The notes: generated from the sequence alone by a model not told the origin. Shown: positions 40,265 to 49,110, counted from the stretch's first letter. The stretch is DNA of 64,000 bases from Planotetraspora thailandica (GCF_016863335.1 NZ_BOOR01000042.1:1-64000); one strand, 5' to 3'. Translations and numbers: made by a program.

Positions 40265-40731
40265 CCGGTCCCCTCGCGGGTGAGGCCGCCCACGGCACGG
40301 CGCCGTGCGGCGGCCTCTCGGATGCCCGTGAGACCGCGTCAACCCCTTCAGGCGGTCTCCGGCGTCGATGGGCTGTGAACAGGTATCAGTGACATTCGTT
40401 ACACTCCGAGCCGACCTTCGCGGCAGTACCGGAACCGACGAGTTCGTCCAGATCTCCACCGCGGTCGACAGCGATCGGCACAGCGCTCGTCGGGTCTTGA
40501 TGCGCGGCGGGGAAGGCGTCGACGTCGTCCAGCCGGATTCACAAGGCGTGCCCGTCCCGTAAGACGATGGACGGCACACGCGCTAATCAGCCGCGGTCCG
40601 ACCATTCGATGCCTGGACCGCCACACCTGTGCCGGGTGCCGCTCTCGGCATCAGGCGAAGGACGGCCGCGACAGAACCCGCAGGTAGGACGTGTATACAC
40701 GTAGGGTCGTGTCGTCTTTCGGAAGGTTGTC
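40265..40731. other. Intergenic stretch, only a promoter palindrome recognised
   Basis: No gene is supported. A 64-codon plus-strand frame at 40368-40562 has no ribosome site or recognisable domain. The only structured element is the 14-bp palindrome at 40689-40702 near the next gene. Confidence 0.5.
40689..40702. promoter_or_regulatory. 14-bp palindrome upstream of the LLM oxidoreductase
   Basis: ACGTGTATACACGT is a perfect palindrome 29 bp before the ATG at 40732. It overlaps a TATACA-like -10 region. This is an operator form used by TetR or GntR proteins; the regulator is not identified. Confidence 0.6.
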
Positions 40732-41574
40732 ATGAACGCTCGATCGTTCCGTTTCGGGGTCAGTCTCCTTAATGCCGGTTCTTCCCGATCAGACTGGCTT
40801 GCGCGAGCCAGGGAAGCCGAGGATCTGGGGTACGACGTCCTGCAGGTGCCCGACCACCTCACCACGGTGGCGCCGTTCCCGGCGCTGGTGGCCTCGGCCG
40901 ATGTGACCAGCATGCGGCTGGGGACGTACGTGCTCAACGCCGGCGTATTGAGCCCGGCCTACCTCGCCCGGGACGTAATCGACACACAGCGGCTCACCGA
41001 CGGCCGGCTCGAGCTCGGTCTGGGCGCCGGTTACGTGCCGGAGGAGTTCGCCGCGGTGGGCTTGCCGTTCGGCACGCCGGGGTCGCGTCTGCGCAAGCTC
41101 GAAGAGGTCCTCACGGGGCTGCGGGAGCTGCTGGCGGCCCGGCCCGACACGCCGCAACCGCCGATCATGGTGGCCGGCGTGGGCGACCGCATTCTCACGC
41201 TGGCGGCCCGCAGCGCCGACATCATCAGTTTCCCGATCTCGGTCGGCTTCGGCGAGGGCACCCCTGAGCAGGCTCTGGGCAACCGCGTCCAGCACGTCCG
41301 GGACGCGGCCGGCGAGCGCATCGGCGAGATCGAGCTGAACCTCTTCGTGGCAGGCGTCGGCCACCAGCTCGCCGACATCGATCTCTCGGTGATCACCGCG
41401 GCCACGGGCATGTCGGCTGAGCAGCTGGCCGAACTGCCCGGCGTCCTTGTCGGCTCGCCGCGGCAGATCGCCGACACCCTGCTGCGTTACCGCGAGGAGT
41501 TCGGCATCAGTTACATCAGTGTCCTGGAGCCTCACATGAGGGCGTTCGCCGAGGTCATTCCGCTGCTGAAGTGA
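40732..41574 (+). CDS. F420-dependent LLM-class oxidoreductase (TIGR03621-like)
   Basis: This 280-residue luciferase-like TIM-barrel protein is probably F420-dependent. Family signatures include FRFGVSLLNAGSS at the N-terminus, AREAEDLGYDVLQVPDHL and LTDGRLELGLGAGYVPEEF. These match the actinobacterial TIGR03621 group of unknown substrate. The ATG start is preceded by AAGGTTG. It is monocistronic, ending convergently 12 bases before the molybdenum hydroxylase gene. Cofactor F420 use is inferred from the subfamily. Confidence 0.9.
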   Translation: MNARSFRFGVSLLNAGSSRSDWLARAREAEDLGYDVLQVPDHLTTVAPFPALVASADVTSMRLGTYVLNAGVLSPAYLARDVIDTQRLTDGRLELGLGAGYVPEEFAAVGLPFGTPGSRLRKLEEVLTGLRELLAARPDTPQPPIMVAGVGDRILTLAARSADIISFPISVGFGEGTPEQALGNRVQHVRDAAGERIGEIELNLFVAGVGHQLADIDLSVITAATGMSAEQLAELPGVLVGSPRQIADTLLRYREEFGISYISVLEPHMRAFAEVIPLLK

Positions 41575-41586
41575 GGCCGGCGCCGC

Positions 41587-43731
41587 CTAGTCGCCGGACG
41601 CCTCGATGGCGGCGACGACGGCGTCGGTCGTGATCGGCAGATCCCTGACGCGCACGCCGACGGCCGCGGTGACCGCGTTGGCGATGGCCGCCGCCGTCGG
41701 CCCCTGGGCCGCCTCACCCGCGCCGACGGACGGCGCGCCCGGCGTCTCCACGATCTCCACCGTGACCTCCGGCGCCTCGCTGAAGCGCAGGATCGGATAG
41801 CTCTCCCAGTCGCCGCTGGTGATCCGGCGCCGGTCGAACCGTACGCGCTCCTTCAACGTCCAGCTGGCCGACTGGGTGGCGCCGCCCTCGATCTGGTTGC
41901 GCACCCCGTCGGGCGTGACGACCAGGCCGACGTCGACGGCGATCGTCAGCCGCCGGACCCGGATGTCGGTTTCCGCCTCCACCTCGGCGATGATCGCGCA
42001 ATAGGCGCCCTTGTCCTTGTAGCGGGCGAATCCGATGCCGAGGCCCGTGCCCTCCGCCATGGGTCTGCCCCAGCCGGCCGCCGCGGCGGCGCGTTCGAGC
42101 ACCACACGTCCACGCGGGTCGCGCAGGTGCCTGAGCCGGTATTCGAGGGGGTCGGCGCCCGCGGCGAGCGCGAGCTCGTCCATGAACGACTCGATGGCGA
42201 ACACGTTCATGTACGCCCCGAGTGCCCGCATGGCCGACGAGCGGATCGGCGTCTCAAGCAGCCGGTGGCCGGTGACCCGGCGGTCGGCGAAGTCGTAGAT
42301 CGGCACCGCACTGCGCACCGTGCCCCAGCCGCTCGCCGCCGGCGGATCGGACGCCGCCGGATAGTGCAGCGGCCGTTCGAGGTAGGCGCCCGCGAGCAGA
42401 CCGGGCACGCCCTGGTAGCCGGGGCGGCTGGTGTGGCCCTGGCTCCACACGTCGTACCGCCAGGACAGCACCGCGCCCGAATCGTCGACCACCGCGCTCA
42501 CGTCGGCGGACATGGCAGAGGCGAGTGGCGACCAGGTGAGCTCGTCGTTGCGGCTCCACTGCACCTGGACGGGCCTCCCCGGCACCTGGCGGGCCAGCAG
42601 CACGGCGTCGAACGCGGCGTCGTCGGCGCCGTTGTGGCCGTAACACCCGGCGTTCTCCGCGTGCTCGACCTCGACCCGCTCCACGTCGAGGTCCAGCGCC
42701 TTCGCTATCGCGGCGCGCAGCTGGTGGATGCCCTGGCTGTGGCTCCAGACCGACAGGGTGTCGTCGTCGTTCCACCGGGCCACGCCGCAGCTCGGCGCGA
42801 TGGACCCGTGCGCGAGGAAGGGCCGGTTGTAGGTCGCTCCGACCGTGCGGCCCTCAGGCGCCGGCCCGTCGGCGGTCAGCACCTCGATGGTCTCGTGTGG
42901 GCCCGAGCGCAGGAAAGCGGGCAGGTCGTCCTCGTCGGGCAGCGAGTCGTGCTCCTCCCACGAGGCCGCGTCGCGCAACACCTGTACGGCCCGCATGACC
43001 TCGGCCTCGTCGGCTCCGACCACTCCGGCGAACGAGCCGTCCCTGACCACCTGTACGGCGATGCCGGCGGAATCTCCCAGCGTCAGCAGCCGAGCCCCCG
43101 GCGACGGCGGGCGCAGCACCCTGCCGTACAGCATCCCGGGAAGAGCCAGGTCGTGGATGTACCGCGGACGGCCGGCGATCTTGTCGGGCAGGTCGAGCCG
43201 TGGCGCGCTCGTGCCGACCAGTGCCGGCCGGTCGCCGCCGGTCACCGGCGCACCGGGGTCGGCCGGCACGTCGAGGCCGACCACGCCGGCCAGCTCGCCG
43301 TACGTCGTGACGTGCTCGGCGCACACGAGCCTGCCGTGCCGTACGGTCACCTGGCCGGGCTCCACGCCCCAGCGCCGCGCCGCCTCGCGCACGAACGCCG
43401 CCCGCACCTGGGCGCAGGCCGCGCGTACGGCGGGAGCCGAGCGCACGATCGACATGCTGCCGGCCGTGAAACCCTCGTCGGGCCCGCGGGCGGTGTTCGC
43501 CGGAGGCATCCTGACCTGCGCGAGGTCGACGCCGAGCTCGTCGGCGGCGACCTGGGCGAGCGCGGTGAGGATGCCCTGGCCGAGCTCGACCTTGCCGACG
43601 CGCACGTCGACCGTGCCGTCCGGGTGGACGGTCACCCAGCGGGACAGCACGGGGTTGGCCGCCAGGTCGGGCGGCAGCGCGCGCGGCGGGGCGGCCGGCA
43701 GGGTGGACGGCAGGGCGCGTTCGACGGTCAT
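41587..43731 (-). CDS. Molybdenum hydroxylase large subunit (IorB/xanthine dehydrogenase family)
   Basis: This 714-residue molybdopterin-binding subunit of an aldehyde oxidase/xanthine dehydrogenase-type enzyme resembles the isoquinoline/nicotinate oxidoreductase beta subunits. It has VGKVELGQGILTALAQVAADEL near the N-terminus and the catalytic Glu in SVGAGEAAQGP near the C-terminus. It hydroxylates a carbon next to a ring nitrogen, or an aldehyde, using water. No Tat signal is seen. Its start overlaps the Fe-S subunit stop (ATGA). A flavin subunit is absent, so electrons probably go to a cytochrome or other carrier. Confidence 0.9.
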   Translation of the reverse strand: MTVERALPSTLPAAPPRALPPDLAANPVLSRWVTVHPDGTVDVRVGKVELGQGILTALAQVAADELGVDLAQVRMPPANTARGPDEGFTAGSMSIVRSAPAVRAACAQVRAAFVREAARRWGVEPGQVTVRHGRLVCAEHVTTYGELAGVVGLDVPADPGAPVTGGDRPALVGTSAPRLDLPDKIAGRPRYIHDLALPGMLYGRVLRPPSPGARLLTLGDSAGIAVQVVRDGSFAGVVGADEAEVMRAVQVLRDAASWEEHDSLPDEDDLPAFLRSGPHETIEVLTADGPAPEGRTVGATYNRPFLAHGSIAPSCGVARWNDDDTLSVWSHSQGIHQLRAAIAKALDLDVERVEVEHAENAGCYGHNGADDAAFDAVLLARQVPGRPVQVQWSRNDELTWSPLASAMSADVSAVVDDSGAVLSWRYDVWSQGHTSRPGYQGVPGLLAGAYLERPLHYPAASDPPAASGWGTVRSAVPIYDFADRRVTGHRLLETPIRSSAMRALGAYMNVFAIESFMDELALAAGADPLEYRLRHLRDPRGRVVLERAAAAAGWGRPMAEGTGLGIGFARYKDKGAYCAIIAEVEAETDIRVRRLTIAVDVGLVVTPDGVRNQIEGGATQSASWTLKERVRFDRRRITSGDWESYPILRFSEAPEVTVEIVETPGAPSVGAGEAAQGPTAAAIANAVTAAVGVRVRDLPITTDAVVAAIEASGD

Positions 43732-44309
43732 GAGGAGGCCTCCGCGTTCACACGCTCACCGCTGTCTGCGGTCTCGTCACCGGTCTCGTCACCGGGCGGC
43801 TCCTCCTGCGCCGAGGGACGGCGGCCGCGCGACTCCCCCGGGACGCCGGGACTGGACGCGGCCTTGAGCACGGCCCGCACCACCCGCTGCTGGACGCCGC
43901 ACCGGCACAGGTTGCGGTCGAGCGCCCGCACGACGGTCTTCTCGTCGGGCGCGGGCGTCGACTCCAGGAGCGTCGCCGCGCTGACGGCGATGCCGGAGAT
44001 GCAGAACCCGCACTGCGCGGCCTGCTCCTCCAGCAGCGCCTCCTGCACGGGGTGCAGCTCGTCGCCGGGCGCGAGGCCCTCGACGGTCACCACGTCACGT
44101 CCGGCCGCCGACCACATCGGCACGTCGCACGAGGGCACGACGTCGCCGTCCATGCGAACGAAGCAGGCGCCGCACAGGCCCAGTCCGCAGCCGAACCGGG
44201 TGCCCTTGAGGTCCAGCTCGTTGCGGAGGACGTGGAGCAGCGACGTGTCCGGGTGCGTCTCGACCCGCACGGGCCTGCCGTTCACCGTGAGCTCGAATGC
44301 CTGCGTCAT
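43728..44309 (-). CDS. Molybdenum hydroxylase small [2Fe-2S] subunit (IorA-like)
   Basis: This 193-residue electron-transfer subunit has a plant-ferredoxin-type cluster motif, CGLGLCGAC (about residues 41-49) plus a later Cys near 61, and the second [2Fe-2S] domain with QCGFCISG and RNLCRCG. It passes electrons from the molybdenum site. An extra acidic tail of about 40 residues follows the last cluster ligand. It overlaps the GntR gene upstream and the large subunit downstream by four bases each. Confidence 0.93.
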   Translation of the reverse strand: MTQAFELTVNGRPVRVETHPDTSLLHVLRNELDLKGTRFGCGLGLCGACFVRMDGDVVPSCDVPMWSAAGRDVVTVEGLAPGDELHPVQEALLEEQAAQCGFCISGIAVSAATLLESTPAPDEKTVVRALDRNLCRCGVQQRVVRAVLKAASSPGVPGESRGRRPSAQEEPPGDETGDETADSGERVNAEASS

Positions 44310-44986
44310 GGGTTCGGTCCTTCGAATACCTCGGGATGCAGGGACAGCTCGATACGCGTGCGCCTGATGTGGCCGGCGAGGTGGCGTTCCGCGTCGACGG
44401 CGTCCCGCCGCTGGATGGCGTCGAGCAGCAGGCGGTGCTCCGCGTTGATGACCCAGCGCCGCTCCTGCCCGCTGACCTTCATGAAGAGCCGCCGGTAGTG
44501 CTGGCTGGAGTTCCACAGGCGGACGACCATCGTGGACAGATGGTCGATCCGGCATCCGGTGTAGGTCATCAGGTGGAACTCGCGGTCGAGGGCGAGGAAC
44601 TCGCCGAGACCGGTGTCCGCCTCGATCTTCTCCTGCAACCGCTCCAATTGTTTCAGGTCGTCCTCGGACAGGTTGGGGATGCTCTCGGTCAGCGCCAGCG
44701 GTTCGAGCCGCTCGCGGATCTGGTAGATGACGCTCACCTCGTGCATGCCGAGCTTGGGGACCCTGGCCCCTTTGTGCGGCACGTTCTCGGTCAGCCCCTC
44801 GGCCTCGAGGATCCGCAGGGCCTCGCGCACCGGCAGCCGGCTCGCGCCGAAACGCTCGGCCACCTCCTCCTGCCTGATGCGCTCCCCCGGGGCGATCTCA
44901 CCGTCGAGGATGGCCGCGCGCAGGTGACCGGCGATGCGCTGGCTCGCCGCGTCGCCGCTCGGGGTCTGCCCGTCCTCGTGCCGCAT
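44306..44986 (-). CDS. GntR-family regulator (FCD/FadR type)
   Basis: This 226-residue regulator has an N-terminal winged helix (IRQEEVAERFGASRLPVREAL) and a C-terminal all-helical FCD domain with likely metal ligands in DREFHLM, NAEHRLLL and LAGHIRRT. It lies between the VOC and molybdenum hydroxylase genes in one leftward operon, overlapping the Fe-S subunit by four bases. Two TTGGATCCA sequences in the divergent promoter at 45.5-45.6 kb have the palindromic form of FCD-type operators and are its likely sites. The ligand is unknown. Confidence 0.93.
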   Translation of the reverse strand: MRHEDGQTPSGDAASQRIAGHLRAAILDGEIAPGERIRQEEVAERFGASRLPVREALRILEAEGLTENVPHKGARVPKLGMHEVSVIYQIRERLEPLALTESIPNLSEDDLKQLERLQEKIEADTGLGEFLALDREFHLMTYTGCRIDHLSTMVVRLWNSSQHYRRLFMKVSGQERRWVINAEHRLLLDAIQRRDAVDAERHLAGHIRRTRIELSLHPEVFEGPNP

Positions 44987-44997
44987 GTGTGCCTCCC

Positions 44998-45495
44998 CTA
45001 CGCCGTCCGGTCGAACGCCTTGCCGCCCGGGTAGGACACGAGCTCGAACTGCATGCCCCAGGGCGCGAGGAAGTAGACCCAGCGCTGGCCCTCGCTCGGC
45101 CCCTTGCTGGCCGTCGGTTCGCCGATCATGGTCACCCCCCGTTCCTTCAGGTACGCGATCGCCACGTCCAGGTCCTCGACGTACAGGGCGACATGGTGGC
45201 CGCCGACGTCGCTGTTCCTGGGGATCTCCGTCCGCTGGTCGGGCGCCGAATACTCGAACACCTCAAAGACCGCCTGCCCACCACAGCGGAAGAAATGCAG
45301 CTCACGCATCACCGCGCGGGGATGCACGTTGAGGTGCTCCGCCATCCAGTCGCCGTCGTCATGACGGTAGGGGCCCAGGGTGTACATGTACTCGCAGCCG
45401 AGGACGTCGACCAGGAATCTGCTCGCCTCCTCGAGATCCGGCACGGTGAAACCGATGTGGTCCAGGCGGGTCAGCCCGGGAAGTCCGGCGTCCAT
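44998..45495 (-). CDS. VOC-family metalloprotein (glyoxalase/epimerase/dioxygenase fold)
   Basis: This 165-residue protein has two beta-alpha-beta-beta-beta modules. The candidate metal ligands are His in LDHIGFTVPD, Glu in AVFEVFEYS, His in GGHHVALYV and Glu in MQFELVSYPGG, the H-E-H-E set seen in glyoxalase and methylmalonyl-CoA epimerase-type members. The ATG at 45495 is preferred over the GTG at 45510 because GGAG lies nine bases upstream. It is the first gene of the operon with GntR and the molybdenum hydroxylase, so it probably acts on an intermediate of that pathway. Confidence 0.85.
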   Translation of the reverse strand: MDAGLPGLTRLDHIGFTVPDLEEASRFLVDVLGCEYMYTLGPYRHDDGDWMAEHLNVHPRAVMRELHFFRCGGQAVFEVFEYSAPDQRTEIPRNSDVGGHHVALYVEDLDVAIAYLKERGVTMIGEPTASKGPSEGQRWVYFLAPWGMQFELVSYPGGKAFDRTA

Positions 45496-45520
45496 CCTGC
45501 AACTCTCCACGAGGGGAACA

Positions 45521-45530
45521 TTGGATCCAA
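45521..45530. promoter_or_regulatory. Candidate GntR operator 1
   Basis: TTGGATCCAA is a perfect 10-bp palindrome 26 bp upstream of the VOC start, in the divergent promoter with the E1/E2 operon. A second near-identical copy lies 64 bp away. Confidence 0.6.
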
Positions 45531-45584
45531 ATTAGCATAAGAGCTCCTCCGCAAAGCCGTCCAGACGGCGCGCACGCCTGGATA

Positions 45585-45594
45585 TTGGATCCAC
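45585..45594. promoter_or_regulatory. Candidate GntR operator 2
   Basis: TTGGATCCAC, preceded by TA as in ATTGGATCCA, repeats nine of ten bases of operator 1. It lies on the E1 side of the divergent promoter. Two sites on one promoter suit control of both operons by one GntR dimer pair. Confidence 0.55.
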
Positions 45595-45616
45595 TTTGTG
45601 TCACCCTTGGTTCTCT

Positions 45617-45628
45617 GCGAACGATTGC
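45617..45628 (+). promoter_or_regulatory. LacI-type operator, site E
   Basis: GCGAACGATTGC, flanked by T and A to give TGCGAACGATTGCA, lies 11 bp upstream of the E1 start codon, just before its ribosome site. It differs from sites B and D by one base. It links this distant operon to the LacI regulon at 1.5-16 kb. Confidence 0.75.
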
Positions 45629-45639
45629 ATGGGAGAACC

Positions 45640-47820
45640 ATGACCGAGCACCACCGACTCGAGCCGTCGGCGCCATGGGTCGAGGTCGTCGCCACCGATT
45701 CCGACTGGGACGCAGCCGAGCCCGGCCTGCTCACGTCGATGCTGAGCCAGCTCGTGCTGATCCGGACCTTCGAGGAATACGTCCTCGACCTAGCCCGCGA
45801 GGGCCTGGTCCACGGCCCCGCCCACTCCAGCATCGGGCAGGAGGGCGGCGCGGTCGGCTCTATCCTGCCGCTCACCAGCCAGGACACCGTGAACGGCTCC
45901 CATCGGGGCCACCACCAGTTCGTGGCCAAGGCGCTCGGCCACGTGGAGCCGAAGGGGATCGACCCCACCAAGGACTTCTCCGCCGAAGTCAGGGCGGTGC
46001 TGCTGCGCAGCCTCGCGGAGATCTGCGGCCTCGACCGCGGCTTCAGCCACGGCCGCGGCGGATCCATGCACCTGCAGTGGAAGGAGGCCGGCGCCATCGG
46101 CACCAACGCCATCGTCGGCGGCGGCGTCCCCCTCGCCGCCGGGTCCGCGTGGGCGCACCGCCAGGCCGGCACCGACGCCGTCGCGGTCACCTATTTCGGC
46201 GACGGCGCGATCAACATCGGATCCACGCTGGAGACGCTCAACCTGGCCTCCGCCTGGCGCCTGCCCCTGTGCTTCTTCATCGAGAACAACCGCTACGCCG
46301 TGTCGACCAACGTCGAGGAGGTCACCGGCGAGCCGCGGCTCTCGGCGCGCGGCCCGGGTTTCGGGATCGCCAGCTGGAAGGTCGACGGCATGAACCCCCT
46401 GGCCGTCCACCTCGCCATGCGGCAGGCCCTGGCCCACATGCGCGGCGGCGACGGCCCCGCGCTGATCGAGGCCGACGTCTACCGCTACTTCCACCAGAAC
46501 GGCCCCTTCCCCGGCAGCGCGTTCGGCTACCGGACCAAGGAGGAGGAGCGGGCGTGGCGCGACCGCGACCCGATCACGCAGCTGACCGCCCACCTCGTCC
46601 GGCGGGGCATCCTCACCCGGGAGGAGATCGACGCGACGACGGCGCGGGCCAGGGCGCTGATGGACGACATCGGCGGCACCCTCCTCGAACCCCTTCCCGG
46701 CGGCAAGCCCGGGCAGCGCAGGATCAGGCCGCAGGAGTGGCCCGACCCCGCCTTCGCCGACGTGGGGGTGCGCGGTGATCTGTCCGAGTTCGCCGGGGCC
46801 CGCATGGCCGACCGCGACTGGTTCACCGGCGAGATCGCCGAGGTGAAGTTCATCGACGCCGTCGCCCGGGTGATGGCGCGGCGGATGGAGACCGACGCGT
46901 CGATCGTCGTGATGGGCGAGGACGTGCACCGGCTCGGCGGCGGCACCAACGGCGCCACCAAAGGGCTCAAGCAGGCCCACCCCGACCGGGTGCTCGGCAC
47001 CCCCATCAGCGAGAACGCCTTCACCGGGCTCGGCGGCGGCATCGCGCTCGACGGCCGCTTCACCCCCGTCGTCGAGTTCATGTACGCCGATTTCATGTGG
47101 GTGGCCGCCGACCAGCTGTTCAACCAGATCGGCAAGGCCAGGCACATGTTCGGCGGCGACGGCGACGTGCCGTTCGTGCTGCGCAGCAAGGTCGCCATGG
47201 GCACGGGATACGGCTCGCAGCACTCGATGGACCCCGCCGGGATCTTCGCGACCGCGCCGGGCTGGCGCATCGTCGCCCCCTCGACCCCGTTCGACTACGT
47301 CGGGCTCATGAACAGCGCCCTGCGCTGCAAGGACCCGGTGGTCGTCCTGGAGCACGTCGACCTGTACACCTCGACGGGCGAAGGGCCGGCCGACGACTTC
47401 GACTACTGCATCCCCGTCGGCAAGGCCGCCGTGCGCAGAACGGGATCGCAGCTCACCGTGATCTCCTACCTCGCGATGACGGCCTACGTGCTCGAGGCGG
47501 TCGACTCCCTCGGTGACGTCGACGCCGAGGTGATCGACCTGCGCTGGCTCGACCGGGCGAGCATCGACTGGGACACGATCGGCGCGAGCATCAGGAAGAC
47601 CAACAACGTGCTCATCGCCGAGCAGGGGGCGCTCGGCACGTCGTACGGCGGCTGGCTGGCCGATGAGATCCAGCGCAGGTTCTTCGACTGGCTGGACCAG
47701 CCGGTGCAGCGGGTGACCGGCGGCGAGGCCTCTCCCAGCATCAGCAAGGTCCTCGAACGCGCGGCCATCGCGAGGCACGAGGAAGTGGCCGCCAAGCTGA
47801 CCGAGATCACGGCGTACTGA
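45640..47820 (+). CDS. 2-oxoacid dehydrogenase E1, fused alpha and beta subunits
   Basis: This 726-residue thiamine-diphosphate enzyme has the alpha part (residues 1 to about 380) with the ThDP motif GDGAINIGSTLETLNLA...ENN, and the beta part from about residue 400 (EVKFIDAVARVM, then GEDVHRLGGGTNG and the transketolase C-terminal domain). Such fused E1 proteins occur in acetoin, branched-chain and pyruvate-type complexes; the substrate is not decided by sequence alone. The ATG at 45640 follows GGGAG. It is the first gene of an E1-E2 operon under operator E; no E3 gene is present in the window. Confidence 0.9.
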   Translation: MTEHHRLEPSAPWVEVVATDSDWDAAEPGLLTSMLSQLVLIRTFEEYVLDLAREGLVHGPAHSSIGQEGGAVGSILPLTSQDTVNGSHRGHHQFVAKALGHVEPKGIDPTKDFSAEVRAVLLRSLAEICGLDRGFSHGRGGSMHLQWKEAGAIGTNAIVGGGVPLAAGSAWAHRQAGTDAVAVTYFGDGAINIGSTLETLNLASAWRLPLCFFIENNRYAVSTNVEEVTGEPRLSARGPGFGIASWKVDGMNPLAVHLAMRQALAHMRGGDGPALIEADVYRYFHQNGPFPGSAFGYRTKEEERAWRDRDPITQLTAHLVRRGILTREEIDATTARARALMDDIGGTLLEPLPGGKPGQRRIRPQEWPDPAFADVGVRGDLSEFAGARMADRDWFTGEIAEVKFIDAVARVMARRMETDASIVVMGEDVHRLGGGTNGATKGLKQAHPDRVLGTPISENAFTGLGGGIALDGRFTPVVEFMYADFMWVAADQLFNQIGKARHMFGGDGDVPFVLRSKVAMGTGYGSQHSMDPAGIFATAPGWRIVAPSTPFDYVGLMNSALRCKDPVVVLEHVDLYTSTGEGPADDFDYCIPVGKAAVRRTGSQLTVISYLAMTAYVLEAVDSLGDVDAEVIDLRWLDRASIDWDTIGASIRKTNNVLIAEQGALGTSYGGWLADEIQRRFFDWLDQPVQRVTGGEASPSISKVLERAAIARHEEVAAKLTEITAY

Positions 47821-47832
47821 GAGGTCCTGGAC

Positions 47833-49110
47833 ATGGCCAAGCTCCTGCGCATGCCCGAACTCGCCGCGAACGCGGTCGAGGCCGTCCTTCAGGGATGGCC
47901 GATCGCCGAGAACACCCCGTTCGCGGCCGCCGACGTCATCGCCACGGTCGAGACCGAGAAGGCGGTGGCCGACATCGAGGCCGAGACGCCCGGCGTGATC
48001 CTCAAGACCCTCGTCCCCGAAGGCGCCGGGGTCGAGGTCGGCGCGCCCATCGCGGTCATCGGCGAGCCCGGGGAGCAGATCGCCGACCTGACCGCACTGC
48101 TCGCCGAACTCGGCGTGGCGACCCCCGCGATGCCCCCCGCACCCGCCGCCGCCCCGGCCCCCGCCGCCGCGCCCATAGCCACGCCTTTCCCTACGGCCGG
48201 TACGGAGGTTCCCGCGGCGAACGGCACGGGCGGGCGCGTCTTCGCCAGCCCCCTCGCCCGCCGGATGGCCAGGGACGCCGGCCTGCCGTACGAGCAGATC
48301 ACCGGCACCGGGCCGAACGGCCGGATCATTCGCAGGGATGTGGAGGCCGCGATCGCGAGCCGCGCCCAGGCGGCTCCGCCAGCGCCTTCCTCTCCGGTGA
48401 CGGCCCCCGCACCCCGTACGGCCGGCCCGGCCGGATACACCGATATCCCCCACTCGCGGATCCGCAGGGCCGTGGCCACCCGGCTGAGCGAGAGCAAGCA
48501 GACGATCCCGCACTTCTACCTGCGGGGCACGGCCGAGGCGGGCAGGCTGCTGCGCCTACGCGAACGGCTCAACGACGGCGCCCGGGTCCGCGTGTCGGTC
48601 AACGACCTCGTGGTCAAGGCGGTGGCGGCCACGCACCTCCTCGTGCCGGAGATGAACGTGATCTGGACGCCCGACGCGGTCCGGTCGTTCTCCACGGCCG
48701 ACGTCGCGGTCGCGATCGCGACCGATCGCGGCCTCGTCACTCCCGTACTCAGGGGCGTCGAACACATGACCGTCACGGCCGTCTCCGCGGCGGTCAGAGA
48801 CTTCGCCGAGCGGGCGAAGGCCGGGAGGCTGCGCCAGGACGAGCTGGAGGGCGGGACGATCAGCGTCACCAACCTCGGCATGTACGGCACGGAGGAGTTC
48901 GCGGCCATCGTCAACCCGCCGCATTCGGCGATCCTGGCCGTCGGGGCCGCCCGGGAGGAGCCGGTGGTCAAGCACGGCAGGCTCCAGGTGGGCACCGTGA
49001 TGCGGGTGACGTTGTCGGTCGACCACCGGCCGGTCGACGGGGTGGTGGCGGCGGAATGGATGCGCACGTTGCTCTCTCTGTTGGACAACCCCCTGCGAAT
49101 CCTGGCCTGA
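47833..49110 (+). CDS. 2-oxoacid dehydrogenase E2 (dihydrolipoamide acyltransferase)
   Basis: This 425-residue E2 has an N-terminal lipoyl domain with the lipoylated Lys43 (VETEKAVADIE), an Ala/Pro-rich linker, a subunit-binding domain (FASPLARRMARDAGLPYEQI then GTGPNGRIIRRDVEAA) and a catalytic core with NLGMYGTEEFAAIVNP and the active-site His398 in DHRPVDG. It transfers the acyl group from E1 to coenzyme A. It begins 12 bases after the E1 stop. An E3 from elsewhere in the genome would complete the complex. Confidence 0.93.
   Translation: MAKLLRMPELAANAVEAVLQGWPIAENTPFAAADVIATVETEKAVADIEAETPGVILKTLVPEGAGVEVGAPIAVIGEPGEQIADLTALLAELGVATPAMPPAPAAAPAPAAAPIATPFPTAGTEVPAANGTGGRVFASPLARRMARDAGLPYEQITGTGPNGRIIRRDVEAAIASRAQAAPPAPSSPVTAPAPRTAGPAGYTDIPHSRIRRAVATRLSESKQTIPHFYLRGTAEAGRLLRLRERLNDGARVRVSVNDLVVKAVAATHLLVPEMNVIWTPDAVRSFSTADVAVAIATDRGLVTPVLRGVEHMTVTAVSAAVRDFAERAKAGRLRQDELEGGTISVTNLGMYGTEEFAAIVNPPHSAILAVGAAREEPVVKHGRLQVGTVMRVTLSVDHRPVDGVVAAEWMRTLLSLLDNPLRILA

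Noticed and set aside
40368-40562. 64-codon plus-strand ORF
   Set aside because: It has no ribosome site, domain or coupling to neighbours.
45790-48513. 907-codon open frame on the minus strand
   Set aside because: It is opposite the E1 and E2 genes, has no domain, and is explained by third-position GC bias.
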